DNA from: CAZSAT01 sp964604675
Lineage (GTDB): Bacteria; Myxococcota_A; UBA796; CAJQPC01
Assembly: GCA_964604675.1 (NCBI GenBank)
Contig: CAZSAT010000011.1
Location: forward strand, 26,937-90,936
Length of the DNA: 64,000 bases
Reading direction: 5' to 3'
Shown one piece after another: positions 50,025 through 58,860 of this stretch; position 1 is the stretch's first letter; the number at the start of each line of letters is the position of its first letter. Under the pieces are notes generated by a model. That model did not search any database, had not been told where the DNA came from, and worked only from the letters and a program-made list of their open reading frames with translations. The translations under genes and the position numbers were made by a program.

Positions 50025-52286
50025 TCAGCGCTGGGGGATGGCCGCGTCGTTGTACGCGCTGCCATCGAGGTAGAGCGGACCGGTGCCGTTCAGGGTCCGG
50101 TAGACCTGGTAGCTGCTCATCACCCGCTTCACGTAGTGGCGGGTCTCCCGGTAGGGGATCTCCTCCACGTACTCGTCGGTCGGTCGCATGCCCTCCGACA
50201 GCCACTTCTTCACGTTGCCTTCCCCGGCGTTGTAGCCGGGCACCGCGAGGTACGGATTGCCAGAGAAGTAGTCGAACAGGTAGTCCAGGTAGCGCGCGCC
50301 GATGCGCAGGTTGAGGGCTGGGTCGAAGAGCTTGTCGAGGTCCGAGATCGAGATGCCCAGCCAGCGCGCCACGTTGCGTCCGGTGGTGGGCATGAGCTGG
50401 GAGAGCCCGCGCGCTCCGGCGTGGGACACGATGCGGGGGTTGAAGTCGCTCTCCTCGCGCACCAGCGCCAGGAACACGTAGGGGTCCCAGCTGTAGGTCT
50501 TCGTCGCGGCCTCCAGCTCGGTGCCGTACTTCAGCGGGTAGGCCTCGACGAGCACCTTCTCCCGCTGCCACATGCTGTTGATGTCGACCGTGAGCAGGTA
50601 GTGGTGCAGGGCCTCGTGGGCGTGGAGGAAGTCCCGCTCCTTGCGAAGCGAGGTCAACAAGGCCACCTCGTTGGGCTCCAGCAGGTCGCGGGAGACCGAG
50701 TCGAAGCTGGCCTTCGCCTCCTGCTCCAGGCCGAGCCGCCACAGGGCGAAGCCCTGCTCGACGGCCGGCTCGCGCAGGAAGTCGACGCGCACGTTCCACG
50801 GCTCGTCGGTGACCACCGGCCGCTGCAAGCCCTCGAGCACCTCGGGTGCCAGGACACGCAGCCGGTTGGCGGCTTGCTGTGCGTAGTAGCTGTAGGGGTG
50901 ATCGGTGACCAGGCGCGTGAACCCTTCGACCGCACGCGCCACCGCCACCGGGTCGGTCACGCTGAGCGCCGGCTGGGTGACGTCGGGCCAGACCTGCCAC
51001 CGGGCCTGCCAGTACATCGCCGCCCGGTAGTGCACCGGGTCGACCTTGATGGGCAGCTCCTCCAGCGCACGGCCGACCCAGCTCAGCGCGCTCTCGGTGT
51101 CGCCTTCGAGGTAGGCCCCCCACGCCAGGCGCCAGAAGCCCTCGCCGGCCAGATCGCCGTCGGGGTAGCGCGCCACCTGGTCGGCCCAGAGGGCTCGCGC
51201 TCCGGCCAGGTCGCCGGCCTCCTGGGTGGCGATGCCGGCCAGCGCCAGGCCGTCGTCGGCGTAGCTGTGGTCCGGGTAGAGCTCGGCGATGGCCGCGTAG
51301 TGCGTGGCGGCGGTCGCCCAGGCTTTCTTGCGCTCCTCCGCCTTGCCCGTGAGGTACAACATCTTCGGCCCGCGCTCGTCGTCGACCCCTCGGCAGCTCC
51401 GTCCCCACGGCCCCAGGTGGCTCGCCGACTTGGTCAGGTTGTTCTGGCGGAAGTGCGAGCGACCGTAGACGAACCAGAAGCGGCAGGCCTCCGGGCTCGG
51501 CTCGGTCACCTGGCCCACGTAGGGCTCGAGCATCTTCACCGCAGTGGAGAAGCCCCAGCCGTTCATCTGCTTCTCGGCGCGCGGCGTGATCTCCTGCCAG
51601 GTCGCCTTGCGCCCGTACCCCTCGAGCAGCTGGTCGACCTCGGAGGCCACGTCGCTGGTGCTGTAGTGGGACCAGGCGCGGCGGAGCAAGGTGTAGCTGC
51701 GCTCGGAGCCGACTCCCTCCAGCTTGGCAAGTGCGAGCAGCGCCAGATCGCTGCCCTCGGACGGGTCGGGACGGGCAAGCAGCTCTTCGTAGACCCCACG
51801 CGCTTCTGCGGTGCGACCGAGCTCGCGCAGGGTCTCTGCTCGGACCACGGCGGCCCGTGCACCCAGCACGCTGTCGCCGTCGATGGCGGCGAGCTCACCC
51901 GCCGCCTCCAGGGGCTCACCCAGGGCGAGCAGGATCTCCGCCAGCGTGAGCTGCACGTAGTCGAGCGGGATGCCCTCGGTCCCTCGGAGGATGTCGATGT
52001 AGGGCTCGCCTTCCCCAGCGCGCCCCGCGTGGACCAGAGACCAGGCGGTGAGGAAGGCATGATCATCGACCTGGTGCCCGGCCAGATCCGCCGTGCCGAC
52101 CGCGAGCAGGCGAGCTGCGGCGTCCGCGTGGTTGCGCTCGGCCAGTGCGTCACGCGTGGCGTCGTCGAGATCGAGCGGTGGAGCGAGCATGTCCGCCGGC
52201 AGGTCGATCGTCAGGGGTGCCGATCCGGCGGCCCGAGGCGCGAGCGCCTGAGCATCCAGGCTGAGGGTGAGCGCCCAGGTCAGCAC
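50025..52286 (-). CDS. soluble lytic murein transglycosylase
   Basis: About 753 residues with short signal MLTWALTLSLDAQALA. A long helical superhelix (residues ~40-590, tetratricopeptide/Slt70-like U domain) precedes the C-terminal SLT lysozyme-like domain. That domain carries catalytic Glu at about 611 (LVREESDFNP), GLSQLMPTTG, ARYLDYLFDYF and PGYNAGEGNV. It cleaves the MurNAc-GlcNAc bond of peptidoglycan to form the 1,6-anhydro end, in the periplasm, for wall growth or recycling. Its start diverges from a hydrolase gene at 52365. Confidence 0.92.
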   Translation of the reverse strand: MLTWALTLSLDAQALAPRAAGSAPLTIDLPADMLAPPLDLDDATRDALAERNHADAAARLLAVGTADLAGHQVDDHAFLTAWSLVHAGRAGEGEPYIDILRGTEGIPLDYVQLTLAEILLALGEPLEAAGELAAIDGDSVLGARAAVVRAETLRELGRTAEARGVYEELLARPDPSEGSDLALLALAKLEGVGSERSYTLLRRAWSHYSTSDVASEVDQLLEGYGRKATWQEITPRAEKQMNGWGFSTAVKMLEPYVGQVTEPSPEACRFWFVYGRSHFRQNNLTKSASHLGPWGRSCRGVDDERGPKMLYLTGKAEERKKAWATAATHYAAIAELYPDHSYADDGLALAGIATQEAGDLAGARALWADQVARYPDGDLAGEGFWRLAWGAYLEGDTESALSWVGRALEELPIKVDPVHYRAAMYWQARWQVWPDVTQPALSVTDPVAVARAVEGFTRLVTDHPYSYYAQQAANRLRVLAPEVLEGLQRPVVTDEPWNVRVDFLREPAVEQGFALWRLGLEQEAKASFDSVSRDLLEPNEVALLTSLRKERDFLHAHEALHHYLLTVDINSMWQREKVLVEAYPLKYGTELEAATKTYSWDPYVFLALVREESDFNPRIVSHAGARGLSQLMPTTGRNVARWLGISISDLDKLFDPALNLRIGARYLDYLFDYFSGNPYLAVPGYNAGEGNVKKWLSEGMRPTDEYVEEIPYRETRHYVKRVMSSYQVYRTLNGTGPLYLDGSAYNDAAIPQR

Positions 52287-52321
52287 GATGGCACCTCGTA
52301 AGTCTTGACATGCCTAACCTC

Positions 52322-52337
52322 GGCCGGGCTTCCGGCC
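52322..52337. promoter_or_regulatory. inverted repeat between divergent starts
   Basis: GGCCGG (52322-52327) and CCGGCC (52332-52337) form a perfect six-base stem with a GCTT loop, between the starts of the transglycosylase (52286) and the hydrolase. Possible operator or hairpin. A TTGACA at 52305 has no matching -10 box at normal spacing. Confidence 0.3.
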
Positions 52338-52364
52338 TTCCGTTTGGCGGTCTATGATCGCGAC

Positions 52365-53201
52365 GTGCTGGCGCCCTTCGACCATCTGGCGGCGTTCGGG
52401 CTCCGGGTACGGGGCTACCGCAGCCGCTACCTGGACACGCCGCAGGGCCGGATCCACGTCTTCGAGAAGCGCCGTCCCGGCAAGCACCCGCCCCTGCTGG
52501 TGCTGCACGGGCTGAGCTCCCAGGGCTCGCACCACCTGCCGCTCCTCCGGCGGCTGCACGGCTTCGGGCGCGTGATCCTGCCGGACTTCCCAGGTCATGG
52601 CCGAAGTGAGCATCCCGAGGCGGGCATGGAGCACGAGCTGCTCCGGCAGAGCATGCTCGCCATCGTCGACCAGGTGGTGGACGAACCCTGCGTGGTCTAC
52701 GGCACGAGCCTCGGGGGCCTGGCGGGCCTGCGGCTCGCCGCGGAGCGGCCGGAGCTGGTGCGAGCCCTCATCGTGGCGTCGCCGGCCGGTGCGCCGATGG
52801 AGGCGGAGCAGCTGAAGCGCTTCCTCGCCCGCTTCCGGATCGAGGACGCCGAGGCGGCCCTGGAGTTCATCGACCGGCTGTTCCACAAGCGCCCGCCGCT
52901 CGCACGCCTGTGGGCCTCGGGGGTGCAGCGAGCGTTCGCGAGCCACGGCGTGACGGATCTGCTGGCGCGGGTGGTGCCGGGCGACATGCTCAGCGACGAC
53001 GAGCTCGCCCGTGTGTCGGCGCCCCTGACCGTGATCTGGGGCCAGTCCGACCGCATCCTGCTCGACGAGCACCGGCACTGGTTCCGGGAGAGGTTGCCCC
53101 ACGCGCGCTGGGTGGAACCCCGGCGTGCCGGGCATGCGCCCTTCGTCGACATGCCGCGCATGGTCGCGAGCGTGCTGCACGAGGCGGTCGCACAGCTCTG
53201 A
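52365..53201 (+). CDS. alpha/beta-fold hydrolase
   Basis: About 278 residues from GTG 52365; a TTG at 52305 in the same frame would add 20 residues and also lacks a good site. The oxyanion region is LLVLHGLSSQG, the nucleophile elbow GTSLGG with serine at about residue 115, the acid IWGQSDRILLDE near 225 and the His GHAPF near 260. This is the full Ser-Asp-His triad of the alpha/beta hydrolases. Substrate (ester, epoxide or haloalkane) cannot be inferred. It ends four bases before the convergent PD40 gene's stop. Confidence 0.88.
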   Translation: MLAPFDHLAAFGLRVRGYRSRYLDTPQGRIHVFEKRRPGKHPPLLVLHGLSSQGSHHLPLLRRLHGFGRVILPDFPGHGRSEHPEAGMEHELLRQSMLAIVDQVVDEPCVVYGTSLGGLAGLRLAAERPELVRALIVASPAGAPMEAEQLKRFLARFRIEDAEAALEFIDRLFHKRPPLARLWASGVQRAFASHGVTDLLARVVPGDMLSDDELARVSAPLTVIWGQSDRILLDEHRHWFRERLPHARWVEPRRAGHAPFVDMPRMVASVLHEAVAQL

Positions 53202-53205
53202 TCCC

Positions 53206-54261
53206 TCACTCGATGACCATCACGTAGATGCGCTTGTAGTCCTTCGTGGCTTCGTCGGCGCGCCCCTGCGCGGCGACGGCCAGGTAGGTCCGCCCGTCGG
53301 TGCCGACGACCACGTCGAGGTCACCGTTGCCCACCGTGCCCGTGTCGATCCGTGTGGCCGACGCGGGGTTGCCGACGCGCACGGTGTAGACCGGGTCGTA
53401 GGCGTCGTCGTCATCCTTGACGTAGACGATGCCCTGCCCATCGGGGGTCCACTGGGGACCGTCGTGGTTCATGACCACACCCTCGACCTGCAGCCGCGGC
53501 GTGCCGCCGTCCACCGACATCACGTAGAGGTCGAAGCGCTGCGCTTCGGCGTGGTTCGAGTAGAAGGCGAGCTGGGCGCCATCGGGCGAGAAGCTGGGCC
53601 GGGTCTGGGTTCGTGACCACGTCGTGATCGGCGCCGGGGCCGGGTAGTCGATGTCGGGCACCAGGTAGACGTTGTCGCCGGTGCGCGTGTGCCCCACGAA
53701 GGCCAGGCTGCGGCTGTCGGGGGACCAGGTCACGTAGAGCTCGCTCGAGGTGGGGTCGCCCGTGATCTGGCGGGGTGCTGCTGCGAGGTCCGCCACGCTC
53801 AACAGGTAGACGTCGCCCTGTCCGGTGCGGGCGCTCGAGAAGGCGATGTGCTGGCCGTCCGGGCTCCAAGCGGCGCCGCCATCGGCTCCGGGGGCGGCGG
53901 CGATGGGGCTGCCGGTCTCGAGGTAGAGATCGTAGTCGCGGTCGGTGCCGCTCGCGGAGGTCAACAGGGTGCCCAACGACGCGGGCGACCAGGCGAGCTC
54001 GTGCACCACCATCTGAGGCGGGCCACCGGAGAAACCCGCGGTGAGGCTCGAGCTCCCGACCGTGACAGGCTCGACCTTCTGCGGATCCGCGCCCGGCGCC
54101 TGGACGTACTGCTCCACCACCTTGAGGTCGTGGTAGTTGACCTCGTAGGCGAGGCGTCCACCGTCGGGACTCCACTTGGGCGCCTGGCAGTTGCCTTCGT
54201 AGGCCGGTGAGAAGGGACCCGCCCCTCCCGCGAACGCGGCCGCCGTGACGATCGTGAGCAT
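53206..54261 (-). CDS. PD40/TolB-like beta-propeller exported protein
   Basis: About 351 residues from ATG 54261; a TTG directly before it is less likely because GGAG sits 7 bases upstream of the ATG. Signal MLTIVTAAAFAG is short and uncharged. About five WD40-like PD40 repeats are seen, each with W[ST]PD-x-x-x-[IL][AV][FY]: APKWSPDGGRLAYEVN, AAWSPDGQHIAFSSA, VTWSPDSRSLAFVGH, SFSPDGAQLAFYS and QWTPDGQGIVYV. TolB-type propellers bind periplasmic partners in the Tol-Pal system, but here no TolB N-terminal domain is visible. It closes the operon that contains the peptide importer. Confidence 0.85.
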   Translation of the reverse strand: MLTIVTAAAFAGGAGPFSPAYEGNCQAPKWSPDGGRLAYEVNYHDLKVVEQYVQAPGADPQKVEPVTVGSSSLTAGFSGGPPQMVVHELAWSPASLGTLLTSASGTDRDYDLYLETGSPIAAAPGADGGAAWSPDGQHIAFSSARTGQGDVYLLSVADLAAAPRQITGDPTSSELYVTWSPDSRSLAFVGHTRTGDNVYLVPDIDYPAPAPITTWSRTQTRPSFSPDGAQLAFYSNHAEAQRFDLYVMSVDGGTPRLQVEGVVMNHDGPQWTPDGQGIVYVKDDDDAYDPVYTVRVGNPASATRIDTGTVGNGDLDVVVGTDGRTYLAVAAQGRADEATKDYKRIYVMVIE

Positions 54262-54270
54262 CAACCTCTC

Positions 54271-55443
54271 CTATAGGCCCAGGGACACCTGGGCGAGCAG
54301 GCGGAAGCCCGTCGCCGCGAAGGACCCCTCGTCGACGGTGAAGGGCACGGCACCGTCTCCGCCAGCCACGACCGTGGCCTCGCCGGCGAGCGGCACCTGC
54401 CCCACCGCCTGGTCCACCACCATGCGCACGCCGAAGCCGTGAGCGTTCACCCGTCCGCCCCGACGCCAGTCCACCGCCAGCTCGGCGAAGGGGATGTGGG
54501 CGCGGCCCACCGCATAGACCGTGCCGTCGCCGTCGAAGTCGTCCTTGGGAGCCGTGCAGGCGTAGCCGTCCAGGGCGCGGCGGCACGAGAGGGGGACGCC
54601 GGGCACGGAACCGTAGCGCCAACCGACCATGGGACGAATGGCGAGCGGGCCTCCCACCATGAGCTCGCGCCCGGCGCGCAGCCCGCCGGTCCAGGCACCT
54701 GGGTGGCTCTGGAGGCTCCCGTCCGCGATCCAGCTCCGGAAGGCGTGATCGACCACGCCGCCCACGAGCCAGCCCGCGACCGGCTGGGTGAAGCCAGCCT
54801 GGACCTCCAGTCCGGGGCGGAGATCGGGCACCCGCGCGCTGCCGAGGGTGCCGAGGCCCAGGCCCAGGTCGACCCGAGCGACCTGGAGGGCAGCGAAGCC
54901 CTGCGCGCCGACTGCGGCTTGCGGCAGGGCAACGGTCTGGCGTTCTCCTGCCGTGACCTGCACGCTCACACCGTTGATCAGGTAGCTCCCTGCGGGCAGC
55001 GACACGCTCAGGGGCAGGTCCTGCTTCCGGGCCTTCCAGCGCGTGGCCACCTCGTCCACGTGCTGCTTCTGGCTGGGGTCGAGCAGCACGCTGGTGGCCT
55101 CGAGCTGGAGGAAGGTCACCAGGTCGTCGCGGGGGCCCTCGACGACCACGCCACCCCAGCTCCGGCGAAGCTGGGCCGCGAAGGGGGCCGCCTGGTCGGG
55201 TCCGCCGAGCGCCACGGTGCGCTCGGCCGCCTCCAGGGCGCCGAGCATGTCGCCGGCGTCCGAGCGGACCTGGGCCAGCGCCCACCACACCCGCGGGTCC
55301 TCCACGCCGTCACCCTGAAGTGCGAGGTCCAGCTCCCGCAGCGCGTCGCCCGTCCAGCCCTTCTTGGCGAAGAGCTCGGCCTGCGCCAGGTGATGGTCGA
55401 CGGCCTCGCTCGCCAGGGCGAGGGTGCCCATGAAGACGATCAT
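54271..55443 (-). CDS. TPR/PEGA/beta-barrel outer-membrane protein
   Basis: About 390 residues. The ATG at 55443 overlaps the ABC ATPase stop as ATGA. Short signal MIVFMGTLALASEA. A TPR-like region (~15-110, AQAELFAKKGWTGDALRELDL) is followed by a PEGA-like section near 130-170 (LSVSLPAGSYLINGVSVQVTAG). The C-terminal barrel-like part (~180-390) has QVARVDLGLGLGTLG and WLVGGVVDHAFRSW strands and ends in RLLAQVSLGL. It is a composite envelope protein. The overlap with the importer ATPase gene suggests coordinated expression with peptide uptake, perhaps as an outer-membrane entry point. Confidence 0.78.
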   Translation of the reverse strand: MIVFMGTLALASEAVDHHLAQAELFAKKGWTGDALRELDLALQGDGVEDPRVWWALAQVRSDAGDMLGALEAAERTVALGGPDQAAPFAAQLRRSWGGVVVEGPRDDLVTFLQLEATSVLLDPSQKQHVDEVATRWKARKQDLPLSVSLPAGSYLINGVSVQVTAGERQTVALPQAAVGAQGFAALQVARVDLGLGLGTLGSARVPDLRPGLEVQAGFTQPVAGWLVGGVVDHAFRSWIADGSLQSHPGAWTGGLRAGRELMVGGPLAIRPMVGWRYGSVPGVPLSCRRALDGYACTAPKDDFDGDGTVYAVGRAHIPFAELAVDWRRGGRVNAHGFGVRMVVDQAVGQVPLAGEATVVAGGDGAVPFTVDEGSFAATGFRLLAQVSLGL

Positions 55444-56363
55444 CCCAGCTCCATGGCGTGGCAGGCCACGCGCTGTCCGGTGGCGCGCACGTGGAGCGCG
55501 GGACGCTCACCCACGCACTGTGGCAGCGCAGTCGGGCAGGCCCCCACGAGGGCACAGCCGGCGGAGCCCCGCCCCGCGGCGTCGCCGTTCAGGGCATCGG
55601 GAGCGTCCAGCAGTCCGGCAGCGTGGAGGAGGGCGCGGGTGTAGGGGTGGTGGTCCTCCCGGCCCAGCCGCGTCACGTCGAAGACCTCGACGATCCGGCC
55701 CGCGTGCATCACGGCGATGCGTTCGCAGGCGTACGCCACGAGGGGGAGGTCGTGACTCACCAGCACCACGGCCCGCTCGCCCGGCGTCCCCACGACGAGA
55801 TCCACGAGGTCCGCCTTGAGGGCCGCATCGAGCCCTGCGGTGGGTTCGTCGGCGACCAGGAGCTCGGGTTGGGCCAGCAACAGCCGTCCGAGCCCGACGC
55901 GGCGCTGCTCGCCGCCGCTCAGGTCCTTCGGCCGGGCGTCGAGTCGCGGCGTGAGGCCCAGGCGGTCCGCGGTGCTGGCGACGAGGGTGTCCGGGTCGGC
56001 GTCGGGCTGGTGCAGCACGGCGGACTCGAGGAGGTGCTGCCGGACGGACAGCCCAGGGTTCAGCATGGCTCGGGGGTCCTGGAAGAGCACCTGAAAGCGT
56101 CGCCGCCACCGGCGCAGCTCGGAGCCCTTCATGACCCCGAGATCCCGGCCCAGGACCTGCACGGAGCCTGCGTCGAAGGGCATGAGCCCCAGCGCCGCAC
56201 GCACCAGGGTGGTCTTTCCGCTCCCGCTCTCGCCGACGATCCCCAGGCGTTCGCCGGCCGCGACCTCGAGATCCACGCCATCGACCGCGGTCAGTCCGGG
56301 GCCGGCACGCCAGCGGCGAGCGCGAAAGCGTTTCACGAGCCCCCGGATCACCAAGGCACTCAT
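55440..56363 (-). CDS. peptide ABC transporter ATP-binding protein (DppF/OppF-like)
   Basis: About 307 residues from ATG 56363, overlapping the previous ATPase stop as ATGA. Walker A GESGSGKT near residue 45, ABC signature LSGGEQRRVGLGR, Walker B LLVADEPTAGLD and H-loop LVSHDLPLVAY. The C-terminal Cys-containing tail (GCALVGACP) is the oligopeptide-ABC extension of the Opp/Dpp family. It powers the importer, together with the next ATPase, at the cytoplasmic face. Confidence 0.95.
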   Translation of the reverse strand: MSALVIRGLVKRFRARRWRAGPGLTAVDGVDLEVAAGERLGIVGESGSGKTTLVRAALGLMPFDAGSVQVLGRDLGVMKGSELRRWRRRFQVLFQDPRAMLNPGLSVRQHLLESAVLHQPDADPDTLVASTADRLGLTPRLDARPKDLSGGEQRRVGLGRLLLAQPELLVADEPTAGLDAALKADLVDLVVGTPGERAVVLVSHDLPLVAYACERIAVMHAGRIVEVFDVTRLGREDHHPYTRALLHAAGLLDAPDALNGDAAGRGSAGCALVGACPTALPQCVGERPALHVRATGQRVACHAMELG

Positions 56364-57121
56364 CCCAGGGTCCCCCCGGCGATGCGGGCGGTGGCGGCGA
56401 GCAGAGCGCGAGCGGGCTCGCTGGCGAGGGACTCCAGGTCGGCCACGGAGCATTGTTCGACGATCGAACCCTCGTGCATCACGAGCACCCGGTCGGCGTG
56501 CCGGCGGACGACGCGGAGGTCGTGGGTGATGAGGAGCACCCCCACGCCCCCCTTCGCGACCTCGGCCAGCTCCTCCAGGATCCCTTCCTGCACGGTCGGG
56601 TCGAGCCCGGTGGTGGGCTCGTCGGCCACGAGGAACTGCGCGCCCCTTGCGAGCGCGCAGGCGATGCTGGCCCGCTGGGCCATGCCCCCGCTCAGCTCGT
56701 GGGCAAAGAGGGTGGCGACTCTGTCAGGACGCGCGAAGCCGGCGCGGCGCAGCCAAGGCCGAGGGTCGCCTGGGCGCTCGGCCAGGACGAGGCACTCACT
56801 GACGAGGTCGCCGATGGACCAGAGCGGGTCCAGTCCACCTCGGGCGTCCTGCGGCAGGTAGCCGAGGACAGGTCCGTGCAAGCTGCTCCAGCCCTCCTCG
56901 AAGGGGCACGTCAGGGCACCGTCGACCCGGATCTCCAAGGACCCCGCGGTGACGCCTGGGCGCACCGAGGTCAGGCCGAGCAGCGCGCGTGCAGTCATCG
57001 TCTTGCCGCTTCCGCTCGCTCCCACGAGGGCGACGAGCTCGCCGGGCGCGACGTCCAAGGACGCACGTCGGACCAGCACGCTGCTGCCCGCACGGACCTC
57101 GAGGTCGCGGAGGCGGATCAT
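56360..57121 (-). CDS. peptide ABC transporter ATP-binding protein (DppD/OppD-like)
   Basis: About 253 residues, ATG 57121 overlapping the permease stop as ATGA. Walker A GASGSGKT near residue 36, signature LSGGMAQR, Walker B LVADEPTTGLD, H-loop LITHDLRVVRR. Together with the DppF-like partner it forms the nucleotide-binding pair of a Dpp/Opp-type importer for di- or oligopeptides (or nickel). Confidence 0.95.
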   Translation of the reverse strand: MIRLRDLEVRAGSSVLVRRASLDVAPGELVALVGASGSGKTMTARALLGLTSVRPGVTAGSLEIRVDGALTCPFEEGWSSLHGPVLGYLPQDARGGLDPLWSIGDLVSECLVLAERPGDPRPWLRRAGFARPDRVATLFAHELSGGMAQRASIACALARGAQFLVADEPTTGLDPTVQEGILEELAEVAKGGVGVLLITHDLRVVRRHADRVLVMHEGSIVEQCSVADLESLASEPARALLAATARIAGGTLG

Positions 57122-57912
57122 CGCTCGTCCAGCCGCTGCGAGGCGCCGAGAGCGGCCACGAGCACGCTCCAGAGGGCCAGCGCTGGCGCGGCCGTTGCCC
57201 AGGCATTGGCGTCGGGAACACCCCACTCGAAGCCCATCATGTTGCCCCAGCTCGGGGTCGGCTCCTGCACGCCGAAGCCGGCCGTGGCCCCGAACGCGCC
57301 GATGTAGGACAGCGTGGTCTCCACGAGGAGCAGGAAGGCGAACAGCTGCAGGGCGTGACGGGCGGCCAGCCTGCTCGTGTTCACCCAGAGCAGGTGGTAG
57401 CCGAGGATGCGGGCGGGGTGCACGCCGTGTGCCTCCGCGGCCAGCACGAACTCGGCGCGTCGGAAGGCCTGCATGCGGGCGTAGACCTCCTCGCCCACCG
57501 TAGGGGCGTACGCCACGCCCGCTGCCACGGCCAGGGTCCAGACCGAGTTTCCGTAGATGGCGCACGCGAGGAGCACGAGCACGAAGCGCGGCACGCTGGC
57601 CACCACGGTGAAGACGTAGCGGCAGGCGACCGCGACGAGGCCACCGGACCATCCGGCGAGCGCGCCGGCCGCCAGGCCCAGGCCCAGGGCCACGCAGGCG
57701 GCGGCGACCCCCGGCCCGACGAACGCGCGTGAGCCGGTGACCAGGCGCCAGAACACGTCGCGGCCGAGGTGGTCGGTGCCCAGCCAGTGCGCCGCGGAGG
57801 GTCCGGCCGAGGCGTGGGTGATGTCGACGTCGCCCACCACGTCGTAGCCGCTCACCAGGGCCAGGAGCCACATGGCGGCCACGAGGCCGAGGGCCAGCCA
57901 GGAGGCTCTCAC
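57118..57912 (-). CDS. peptide ABC transporter permease (DppC/OppC-like)
   Basis: About 264 residues, several membrane helices. GTDHLGRDVF near residue 45 is the classical DppC N-terminal motif. EAHGVHPARILGYHLLW is the cytoplasmic EAA-type loop that contacts the ATPase. The stop overlaps the DppD-like gene by four bases and the start overlaps the DppB-like gene by four bases. Confidence 0.94.
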   Translation of the reverse strand: MRASWLALGLVAAMWLLALVSGYDVVGDVDITHASAGPSAAHWLGTDHLGRDVFWRLVTGSRAFVGPGVAAACVALGLGLAAGALAGWSGGLVAVACRYVFTVVASVPRFVLVLLACAIYGNSVWTLAVAAGVAYAPTVGEEVYARMQAFRRAEFVLAAEAHGVHPARILGYHLLWVNTSRLAARHALQLFAFLLLVETTLSYIGAFGATAGFGVQEPTPSWGNMMGFEWGVPDANAWATAAPALALWSVLVAALGASQRLDER

Positions 57913-58856
57913 GGTGCCCTCGAGAGGCGCGGGTCGACCGTGATGCGGGCGACGTCACTCGCCAGCCGGGCGCCGCACACGAGCGCGCCGGCCACGACGC
58001 CGATCCCGAGTGCGAGCGGGTAGTCGCGCAGGCGACACGCCTGCCAGAGGAGCGAGCCCAGACCGCCGACGTGCAGCACGGTCTCGACCACCACCAGCCC
58101 ACCGACGAAGAAGCTGGCACGCCCTCCGGCGATGGTGGCCAAGGGAGCGAGCAGCGCGCGCAGCAGGTGGGGTCCGAGTGCCACCCCGCGCACGCGCAGC
58201 GCCTCCACGAAGGAGGCTCGCTGGATGCGGAGGAGCTCGTCTTCCAGCGCAGCGTGGATCTCCCCGAGCGCGCTGCTGCCCACCGCCAGCACCGAGATCG
58301 CGAGCAGCGTCTTCAGCCAGCTGTCTTCATCGGGCAGCGCGAACCAGGCGGGGCGCGCGATCTGGCCGCCTTCCATCAAGCCGAAGGCGGCCTCGTTCAG
58401 CCCGGCCATCAAGAGCCACGCGAGCAGGAAGACCGGCGTGACGCTCAGCGCCTGGACCAGCCGACGCGTGGCGCTGCGTCGGCCGGCCGTCCACCAGGCG
58501 AGGCCGAGCCCGCCTGTGAGCGACAGGACCAAGGCGCCGCCGACGAGCACCAGGCTTCGTGCCAGCGCTGGCAGCACCAGCTCGGTCACCGCCTGGCCCG
58601 GCCGGTAGGTGAGGGACTCGCCGAGGTCACCGCCCATGGCGTCGACGGTCCACGCCAGCCAGCGACTGAGCACGGGCTCGTCCAGCCGCCAGGCCTCCAC
58701 CAGGGCAGCCCGGAGGACGGGGTCGTCGCTGATCAGATCGGCGGCGTCGCCTGGCGCGGAGGCGAGCAGGATCTGCAGGAGCAGCGCTACCCCGGCAAGG
58801 GCGGCGACGAAGGCGCCGAGGGCCGCGAGGACCGCGAGGACGAGCTCCCGCCGCAC
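57909..58856 (-). CDS. peptide ABC transporter permease (DppB/OppB-like)
   Basis: About 315 residues from GTG 58856. The N-terminal hydrophobic helix (LAVLAALGAFVAALAGVALLL) is followed by a periplasmic loop with GDLGESLTYRPGQAV. Further helices follow, then a coupling loop containing VEALRVRGVALGPH. It is the first permease of the importer and overlaps its partner by four bases. It starts four bases after the substrate-binding protein gene stop. Confidence 0.93.
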   Translation of the reverse strand: MRRELVLAVLAALGAFVAALAGVALLLQILLASAPGDAADLISDDPVLRAALVEAWRLDEPVLSRWLAWTVDAMGGDLGESLTYRPGQAVTELVLPALARSLVLVGGALVLSLTGGLGLAWWTAGRRSATRRLVQALSVTPVFLLAWLLMAGLNEAAFGLMEGGQIARPAWFALPDEDSWLKTLLAISVLAVGSSALGEIHAALEDELLRIQRASFVEALRVRGVALGPHLLRALLAPLATIAGGRASFFVGGLVVVETVLHVGGLGSLLWQACRLRDYPLALGIGVVAGALVCGARLASDVARITVDPRLSRAP

Positions 58857-58860
58857 AAGT

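Noticed and set aside
52305..52358. Promoter with TTGACA at 52305
   Set aside because: No -10 box at 16-18 base spacing; the TATGAT at 52353 is 42 bases downstream, too far.
52365..53201. Haloalkane dehalogenase or epoxide hydrolase call for the alpha/beta hydrolase
   Set aside because: The nucleophile elbow has Ser (GTSLGG), not Asp, so only a general serine hydrolase assignment is justified.
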